DNA from: DASRHY01 sp046765875
Lineage (GTDB): Bacteria; Actinomycetota; Actinomycetes; Propionibacteriales; Kribbellaceae
NCBI GenBank assembly: GCA_046765875.1
Contig: JBKPSJ010000205.1
Coordinates: 1-7,624, forward strand
Direction of reading: 5' to 3'
Length of the DNA: 7,624 bases
Part shown: piece by piece, positions 1-7,624 of the stretch
Layout: each line of letters opens with the position of its first letter
Position numbering within the stretch: position 1 is the stretch's first letter
Notes under the pieces: model-generated
Databases searched by the model: none
Told to the model about the DNA's origin: nothing
What the model saw: the letters and a program-made list of their open reading frames with translations, nothing else
Translations under genes and position numbers: made by a program

Positions 1-2827
<2,827 letters not shown>

Positions 2828-2836
2828 CGGCGACAC

Positions 2837-2889
2837 CACAGCACGGAGGGCGGCACCCCGACCACGGGGGGTGCCGCCCTCCTGCTGTG
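2837..2889 (+). terminator. Strong hairpin terminator after rpoC (no U-tract)
   Basis: A 15-bp perfect stem (2845-2859 with 2868-2882) has an 8-nt loop (2860-2867). It is extended outward by 7 more pairs (2837-2843 with 2883-2889) past a single bulged C at 2844, giving 22 pairs in all. It begins 10 bases after the rpoC stop. The right arm is followed by TCCGAAG rather than a T run. Stable hairpins without U-tails are often proposed as terminators in high-GC actinobacteria. That this one ends rpoBC transcription is inferred from position and stability. Confidence 0.85.
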
Positions 2890-2914
2890 TCCGAAGCTGT
2901 TTCACACGGTGGCA

Positions 2915-2927
2915 TGGGCATGGCCCA
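2915..2927. repeat. Short inverted repeat TGGGC-ATG-GCCCA
   Basis: Perfect 5-bp arms surround a 3-nt centre, lying 26 bases after the rpoC terminator stem and well upstream of the hydrolase gene. It could form a small hairpin or bind a dimeric protein, but 5-bp arms arise easily by chance in GC-rich DNA. No function is assigned. Confidence 0.3.
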
Positions 2928-2998
2928 GGGCTGGACATCGGCGCGCTGCCGTCCGAGGATCACGTGCTGTGGAGATGCGGTGGTGATGGCCAAGAACG

Positions 2999-3010
2999 CC
3001 GATCGATCGG
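2999..3010. promoter_or_regulatory. 12-bp perfect palindrome CCGATCGATCGG, possible operator
   Basis: This gap-free 12-bp palindrome lies 53 bp upstream of the chosen start of the alpha/beta hydrolase gene, in the intergenic segment that should hold that gene's promoter. The position would suit a dimeric repressor or activator site. No regulator gene is present in the window, so the role is inferred only from symmetry and location. Confidence 0.3.
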
Positions 3011-3048
3011 AAACGTTCGTGCGAAGTGAAGCCGGTGCCCTCAGGATC

Positions 3049-3061
3049 GGACAGGATGTCC
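3049..3061 (+). promoter_or_regulatory. Inverted repeat GGACA-GGA-TGTCC at the start of the hydrolase gene, overlapping RBS or -10
   Basis: Perfect 5-bp arms with a 3-nt centre end 2 bases before the GTG at 3064. The site contains AGGA (3053-3056), a usable Shine-Dalgarno core 7 nt before the GTG. It also contains CAGGAT (3052-3057), which resembles an actinobacterial -10 element and ends 6 nt before the GTG, as would suit a leaderless transcript. No convincing -35 box is seen at 16-18 bp. Whether it works as RBS, -10 or operator cannot be decided from sequence alone. Confidence 0.4.
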
Positions 3062-3063
3062 CC

Positions 3064-4137
3064 GTGCCCCAGCCTCAGCCCCCGGTCTACCTGCAGCCGT
3101 TCGTCCTCGACGTCCCCGAGCGGACCCCGGAGCGCAACGGCACCCTCGACTTCTACCGTCCCAGCGCCAGCGGCCGGCGGGCGGCGATCCTGTTCGTCCA
3201 CGGTGGTCCCGGCCCGAAGGACATGAAGGCACGGCCGCGCGACTGGCCGGTGTTCCGCGGGTACGCGGCCGCGGTGGCCGACCGCGGCTTCGTCGGCGTG
3301 ACTGTCGACCACAGCCTGATCCGTGGCGTGGACCGGATCGGCCAGGCCGCCGCCGAGGTGGTCGCGGCCGCGGATCTGGTCCGCGCCGATCCGCAGGTCG
3401 ACCCGGACCGGATCGCATTGTGGTTCTTCTCCGGGGCCGGCCTGCTGATCGGGGACTGGTTGAAGCGCCGGCCGTCGTGGTTGCGCGCGATCGCGGCGAC
3501 GTACCCGTGGCTGTCGGTACCAGGCGTGGACCGGACGTCCGCGATCGACCAGGCCGGCCGGGGCCTCAAGGTGCCGTTCCTGCTCACCCGGGTCGGGCTC
3601 GAGCGCGAGCAGCCCGCCGCCCAGGTGGACAAGTTCGTCGCCGCCGCTGCCGAGGGTGGCGGCGACCTCGAGGTGATCGACGTACCGGACGGCCATCACG
3701 GCTTCGACATGATGGACTACACCACCCAGTCGCGGTCGGCGGTCCGTACCGCGCTGGACTGGACGACGGCCCGGCTCGCGCCGGCGGCACCGGCTCCGGC
3801 CGGCTCCAAGCATCCGGCTCCGGTCGAGGTGGTGTCGCGTCAGCTGGAGGCGTACAACCGGCACGACCTGGAGCAGTTCCTGGCGACGTACGCGCCGAAC
3901 GCGGTCATGCACAGCCGTGACGGGCGTACGCTGACCGGCCGGCGGGCGCTTCGCGAGGTGTACGGCCCGCGACTGGCGGCTGGGAAGTGCCGCGCCGAGA
4001 TCGTCAATCGGATCGCCGAGGGTGCCTGGGTGGTCGACCACGAGATCGCGCACGGGATCGAGCCGGAGCCGATCCGGGTGCTGGCGGCGTACCGGGTGAT
4101 CGACGGGCTGATCGCCGAGGTCCGGTTCTTCGCGTGA
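3064..4137 (+). CDS. Alpha/beta hydrolase (dienelactone hydrolase-like) fused to C-terminal NTF2/SnoaL-like domain
   Basis: This predicted 357-residue soluble protein has no signal peptide or membrane segment. Residues about 10-237 form an alpha/beta-hydrolase fold: the strand and oxyanion motif ILFVHGGPG (42-50); a nucleophile elbow LWFFSGAG, with Ser123 the likely nucleophile; and DGHHGFD, with His211 or His212 the likely catalytic base. The elbow has Phe where Gly usually precedes the Ser. The strand that normally carries the acid reads LLTRVGLE, so Glu180 may replace the usual Asp. A Pro/Ala-rich linker (about 239-254) leads to an NTF2-like domain (about 255-357) with the typical opening QLEAYNRHDLEQFLATYAPNAV. 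Such domains form a cone-shaped pocket in enzymes or binding proteins. The family suggests ester or lactone hydrolysis; the substrate is unknown. GTG 3064 is preferred because the 26 codons after ATG 2986 have markedly lower third-position GC than the body. GTG 2980, GTG 2983 and ATG 2986, behind GGAG at 2971-2974, remain alternatives. The stop overlaps the next start. Confidence 0.85.
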   Translation: MPQPQPPVYLQPFVLDVPERTPERNGTLDFYRPSASGRRAAILFVHGGPGPKDMKARPRDWPVFRGYAAAVADRGFVGVTVDHSLIRGVDRIGQAAAEVVAAADLVRADPQVDPDRIALWFFSGAGLLIGDWLKRRPSWLRAIAATYPWLSVPGVDRTSAIDQAGRGLKVPFLLTRVGLEREQPAAQVDKFVAAAAEGGGDLEVIDVPDGHHGFDMMDYTTQSRSAVRTALDWTTARLAPAAPAPAGSKHPAPVEVVSRQLEAYNRHDLEQFLATYAPNAVMHSRDGRTLTGRRALREVYGPRLAAGKCRAEIVNRIAEGAWVVDHEIAHGIEPEPIRVLAAYRVIDGLIAEVRFFA

Positions 4138-4850
4138 CCCTCGACCACCTGGCCCGGCTGGAGTCGACCCTCGCCGAGGTCGGCCCGCTGCTGGCGGCGG
4201 CGGATCCGGACGCTGTCGTGCCTGCCTGCCCGGGCTGGACGGTCCGCGAGCTGACCGGGCACCTGGTCTCCGGGCACCGCTGGGCCGCGGCGGTCGTGCT
4301 GACCGGCAGCAAGCAGGCCGTTCCCGATCCCGGCCCAGATCCGCTGGGGCGTTTCGAGGCGTCCGTCGAGGCTCTGCTGGCCGCGTTGCGGACCGTCGAC
4401 CCCGCCGAACCGTGCTGGAACTTCGCGCACGTTGACGAAAGGGCGGGCTTCTGGGCCCGCCGGCGGACGCACGAGCTGGTCGTGCACGGCGTAGACGTCA
4501 GGCAGGCATGCGAACTGCCGGTCACGCTCGACCCGGAGCTGGCCGCGGACGGAATAGACGAGGTGTTCCACGTGTTCCTTCCACGGATGCTCCAGCGTGG
4601 AGCCGCACCGGCGGTGACGGTTCCGGTGGGCGTCCAAGCCACCGACACCGGGGATTCGTGGACGCTCACGCCAGTAGCGGACGGCCCGCCCCGGGTCGAG
4701 CGAGTGGCGAATGGGGCAGTGGCCACGATCAGCGGGACGGCCGCCGATCTGTACCTCGTCGTATGGGGTCGCGTACCGACAGCGACCATCGCGATCGAGG
4801 GTGACCATGAGGCGGGTACGGCGTTCCTGACCGGCGCGTTGGTCCCCTGA
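4134..4850 (+). CDS. Maleylpyruvate isomerase family mycothiol-dependent protein (DinB/MDMPI fold)
   Basis: A 238-residue cytoplasmic protein of the actinobacterial family typified by mycothiol-dependent maleylpyruvate isomerase. The N-terminal four-helix (DinB-like) domain carries the family motif CPGWTVRELTGHL (32-44) and, about 70 residues on, RRRTHELVVHGVDV. His43, Glu114 and His118 match the metal-binding His/Glu-x3-His triad of the family, so divalent-metal and mycothiol binding are plausible. A smaller C-terminal domain (about 140-238) includes ISGTAADLYLVVWGR and ends EGDHEAGTAFLTGALVP, as is usual for the group. The start is GTG at 4134, inside the stop of the hydrolase gene (GTGA overlap). 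The nearest Shine-Dalgarno-like bases, GAGG 4117-4120, are 13 nt away, so translational coupling is likely. Most members of this large paralogous family have unknown substrates. No gentisate-pathway genes are present here, so true maleylpyruvate isomerase activity should not be assumed. Confidence 0.88.
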   Translation: MTLDHLARLESTLAEVGPLLAAADPDAVVPACPGWTVRELTGHLVSGHRWAAAVVLTGSKQAVPDPGPDPLGRFEASVEALLAALRTVDPAEPCWNFAHVDERAGFWARRRTHELVVHGVDVRQACELPVTLDPELAADGIDEVFHVFLPRMLQRGAAPAVTVPVGVQATDTGDSWTLTPVADGPPRVERVANGAVATISGTAADLYLVVWGRVPTATIAIEGDHEAGTAFLTGALVP

Positions 4851-4890
4851 GCGGGCTTGGGCCCACGGGTAGACTGGGAGCCAATGGGCG

Positions 4891-4912
4891 GCAGGGCGGA
4901 GCCTGCGTTTTT
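4891..4912 (+). terminator. Candidate intrinsic terminator after the two-gene unit
   Basis: GCAGG (4891-4895) pairs with CCTGC (4902-4906) around a 6-nt loop, followed by G and five T (4908-4912). It lies 40 bases after the isomerase-family stop. The stem is only 5 bp, so the call is tentative. The last two T are also the first bases of the -35 box of the rpsL promoter, so terminator and promoter would abut directly. Confidence 0.4.
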
Positions 4913-4939
4913 GACCGGCTCCTGACCAGCCGCTAGGCT
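4911..4939 (+). promoter_or_regulatory. Housekeeping sigma-factor promoter for the rpsL-rpsG-fusA operon
   Basis: TTGACC (4911-4916) and TAGGCT (4934-4939) are separated by exactly 17 bp, a near-consensus match to promoters of the principal actinobacterial sigma factor (HrdB/SigA type). Transcription would begin near 4944-4948, leaving about 190 nt of leader before rpsL. The -35 is flanked by an inverted repeat, GGAGCC 4898-4903 with GGCTCC 4917-4922. This could be chance or an operator. This is the best promoter in the window. Confidence 0.8.
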
Positions 4940-4945
4940 TATCGA

Positions 4946-5137
4946 TCGTGCCTGGGTTCTCCCGGGCCGTCATGCGTGCCCCTCGACATCGGGTATGCGC
5001 GTGGCACGAACCTCCGCTGCAAGGCCAGGCCTTTTCCCGGCCGTTGCGAAGGACGTGCCCCGCGACACACCCGACCGCGGGGGTCGCGCAAGGAACAGAA
5101 CCCAGGACATAACGGATTCGACAGGAAGAGAAGCGCG
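4946..5137 (+). promoter_or_regulatory. Structured 5' leader of the str operon mRNA
   Basis: About 190 nt lie between the predicted transcription start and rpsL, longer than a ribosome binding site needs. Predicted hairpins, all read by eye: CCTGGG 4951-4956 with CCCGGG 4961-4966 (UUCU loop, one G-U pair); CGTGCC 4975-4980 with GGCACG 5003-5008; AAGGC 5021-5025 with GCCTT 5029-5033 (3-nt loop, within a four-T run 5032-5035); and a two-part stem CGCGAC 5061-5066 with GTCGCG 5083-5088, enclosing CCCG 5070-5073 with CGGG 5078-5081 (ACCG loop). The stretch from about 5089 to the start looks unstructured and includes the purine-rich AGGAAGAG (5123-5130), the likely rpsL ribosome binding site. Ribosomal-protein operon leaders are often regulatory; a regulatory role here is inference. 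Confidence 0.5.
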
Positions 5138-5512
5138 GTGCCCACCATCAATCAGTTGGTCCGCAAGGGCCGCCAGGACAAGGTGTCCAAGCAGAAGACG
5201 CCTGCTCTGAAGGGCTCGCCCCAGCGCCGTGGTGTGTGCACGCGCGTCTACACGACGACGCCGAAGAAGCCGAACTCCGCCCTGCGCAAGGTGGCCCGCG
5301 TCCGCCTCACCAGCGGTGTCGAGGTCACGGCGTACATCCCTGGTGTCGGCCACAACCTCCAGGAGCACTCGATCGTGCTCGTGCGTGGCGGTCGTGTGAA
5401 GGATCTGCCCGGCGTCCGGTACAAGATCATCCGCGGTTCGCTCGACACGCAGGGCGTGAAGAACCGCAAGCAGGCTCGCAGCCGCTACGGCGCGAAGAAG
5501 GAGAAGAGCTGA
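5138..5512 (+). CDS. rpsL: 30S ribosomal protein S12
   Basis: S12 is a 124-residue protein of the 30S decoding centre. It contacts 16S rRNA helices near the A site and controls decoding accuracy. The full length matches the bacterial family (about 124). Diagnostic stretches are PTINQLVRKGR at the N terminus, TTTPKKPNSALRKVARVRL (39-57), GHNLQEHS (71-78) and RGGRVKDLPGVRYK (83-96). Lys43 and Lys88, the positions whose substitution classically gives streptomycin resistance, are both unaltered. The start is GTG at 5138, giving the conserved (M)PTINQL opening. The frame stays open upstream to a GTG at 4976, but that extension lies in the leader and matches nothing in S12. It is first gene of the str operon; its TGA overlaps the rpsG ATG by one base. 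Confidence 0.98.
   Translation: MPTINQLVRKGRQDKVSKQKTPALKGSPQRRGVCTRVYTTTPKKPNSALRKVARVRLTSGVEVTAYIPGVGHNLQEHSIVLVRGGRVKDLPGVRYKIIRGSLDTQGVKNRKQARSRYGAKKEKS
5498..5503 (+). promoter_or_regulatory. Ribosome binding site of rpsG, inside rpsL
   Basis: AAGGAG lies 8 nt before the rpsG ATG at 5512 and encodes part of the lysine-rich S12 tail. It is the strongest Shine-Dalgarno match among the starts in this window. It suggests that S7 can be initiated independently as well as by ribosomes finishing S12. Confidence 0.8.
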
Positions 5513-5982
5513 TGCCCCGCAAGGGCCCCGCGCCGAAGCGCCCCGTCATCGTCGACCCGGTCTACAACTCGCCGCTGGTCACCCAGCTGATCAGCAAGAT
5601 CCTCACCGACGGCAAGAAGCAGATCGCGCAGAACATCGTCTACACCGCCCTCGAGGGCACCCGGACCAAGACCGGCACCGACCCGGTGATCACGCTCAAG
5701 CGTGCGCTGGACAACGTGAAGCCGTCTATCGAGGTGAAGAGCCGCCGCGTCGGCGGTGCCACCTACCAGGTGCCGATCGAGGTGAAGCCGGGCCGGTCGA
5801 CCACGCTCGCGCTGCGGTGGTTGACGTCGTACTCGCGCGCCCGTCGCGAGAAGACCATGTCCGAGCGGCTGATGAACGAGATCCTGGACGCGTCCAACGG
5901 TCTCGGTGCGTCGGTGAAGCGCCGCGAGGACACCCACAAGATGGCCGAAGCCAACAAGGCCTTCGCCCACTACCGCTGGTGA
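5512..5982 (+). CDS. rpsG: 30S ribosomal protein S7
   Basis: S7 is the 156-residue primary binding protein of the 16S rRNA 3' major domain; it nucleates 30S head assembly and lies near the E-site tRNA. The length is exactly that expected. Recognisable segments are the opening MPRKGPAPKR, VYNSPLVTQLISKILTDGKK (17-36), the central KSRRVGGATYQVPIEV, SYSRARREKTMSERL, and the C-terminal KRREDTHKMAEANKAFAHYRW. The ATG overlaps the rpsL TGA by one base, so the two should be made in step. A 43-nt gap follows before fusA. In E. coli, S7 represses the str operon through an RNA site in the rpsL-rpsG intercistronic region. No such spacer exists here, so any S7 feedback must act elsewhere, for example on the leader. 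Confidence 0.98.
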   Translation: MPRKGPAPKRPVIVDPVYNSPLVTQLISKILTDGKKQIAQNIVYTALEGTRTKTGTDPVITLKRALDNVKPSIEVKSRRVGGATYQVPIEVKPGRSTTLALRWLTSYSRARREKTMSERLMNEILDASNGLGASVKRREDTHKMAEANKAFAHYRW

Positions 5983-6009
5983 CCGCAGCGCACTGACTAC
6001 GCAAGAAGC

Positions 6010-6025
6010 GAGGTAGACCACCAAG

Positions 6026-6029
<4 letters not shown>
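6010..6029 (+). promoter_or_regulatory. fusA translation-initiation region with hairpin over the GTG start
   Basis: The Shine-Dalgarno-like GAGGT (6010-6014) lies 11 nt before the fusA GTG (6026-6028). CCAC (6018-6021) can pair with GTGG (6026-6029) around a CAAG loop, placing the start codon itself in a short stem. The arms can form a fifth C-G pair only with a strained 2-nt loop. The stem is small, so its effect on EF-G translation is uncertain. Confidence 0.45.

Positions 6030-7624
<1,595 letters not shown>

Noticed and set aside
2986..3063. ATG 2986 (or GTG 2980/2983) as the hydrolase start, with GGAG at 2971-2974
   Set aside because: Third-position GC of these 26 codons is near 70% versus about 90% in the body, and the added residues have no family match. 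Kept as an alternative, not excluded.
2902..4053. 383-residue minus-strand open frame opposite the alpha/beta hydrolase gene
   Set aside because: The plus strand has clear domain motifs and strong third-position GC. The minus frame is Arg/His/Pro-rich and matches nothing.
4870..4875. TAGACT as a -10 box for a second promoter before rpsL
   Set aside because: It is a good -10 match, but no acceptable -35 lies 16-18 bp upstream.
4976..5137. N-terminal extension of S12 to a GTG at 4976
   Set aside because: S12 proteins begin at (M)PTINQL. The extension lies in the leader and is not S12-like.
4995..5210. 71-residue plus-strand open frame spanning the leader and the start of rpsL
   Set aside because: It runs out of frame through the S12 coding sequence and has no recognisable motif.

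Overview
The window is high-GC DNA with about 90% G/C at third codon positions in its clear genes. It is an actinobacterial chromosome fragment at the junction of the rpoBC operon and the str (rpsL-rpsG-fusA) operon. A mycothiol-dependent-enzyme family member, the overlapping stop/start junctions, the many GTG starts and the housekeeping protein sequences all fit Actinomycetota. The protein sequences look most like Nocardioidaceae (Kribbella-type), but that is an impression from memory, not a computed placement. All genes lie on the + strand.

Layout. (1) 1-2827: the 3' three quarters of rpoC, entering from outside the window, followed by a very stable hairpin terminator (2837-2889). (2) 2890-3063: a short non-coding stretch holding three inverted repeats. 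(3) 3064-4850: a two-gene unit not part of the usual core of this locus. It encodes an alpha/beta hydrolase (dienelactone-hydrolase-like) fused to a C-terminal NTF2/SnoaL-like domain, then a mycothiol-dependent maleylpyruvate isomerase-family protein whose GTG start overlaps the hydrolase stop by 4 bases. (4) 4851-5137: a gap with a small terminator-like hairpin, a near-consensus housekeeping promoter (TTGACC, 17 bp, TAGGCT) and a leader of about 190 nt with several predicted hairpins. (5) 5138-7624: rpsL (S12), rpsG (S7, overlapping rpsL by one base) and fusA (EF-G), the last cut off by the window end.

The conserved genes serve transcription (the RNA polymerase beta' subunit) and translation (30S proteins S12 and S7, and the translocase EF-G), and look intact and ordinary. 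The accessory content is the translationally coupled hydrolase/isomerase-family pair placed between two of the most conserved operons. Its substrate cannot be read from the sequence. I see no tRNA, rRNA, CRISPR array, insertion sequence or phage gene, and no clear evidence of a wholly new system. The items most worth a second look are the two-gene cassette, the inverted repeat at its start, and the structured rpsL leader.
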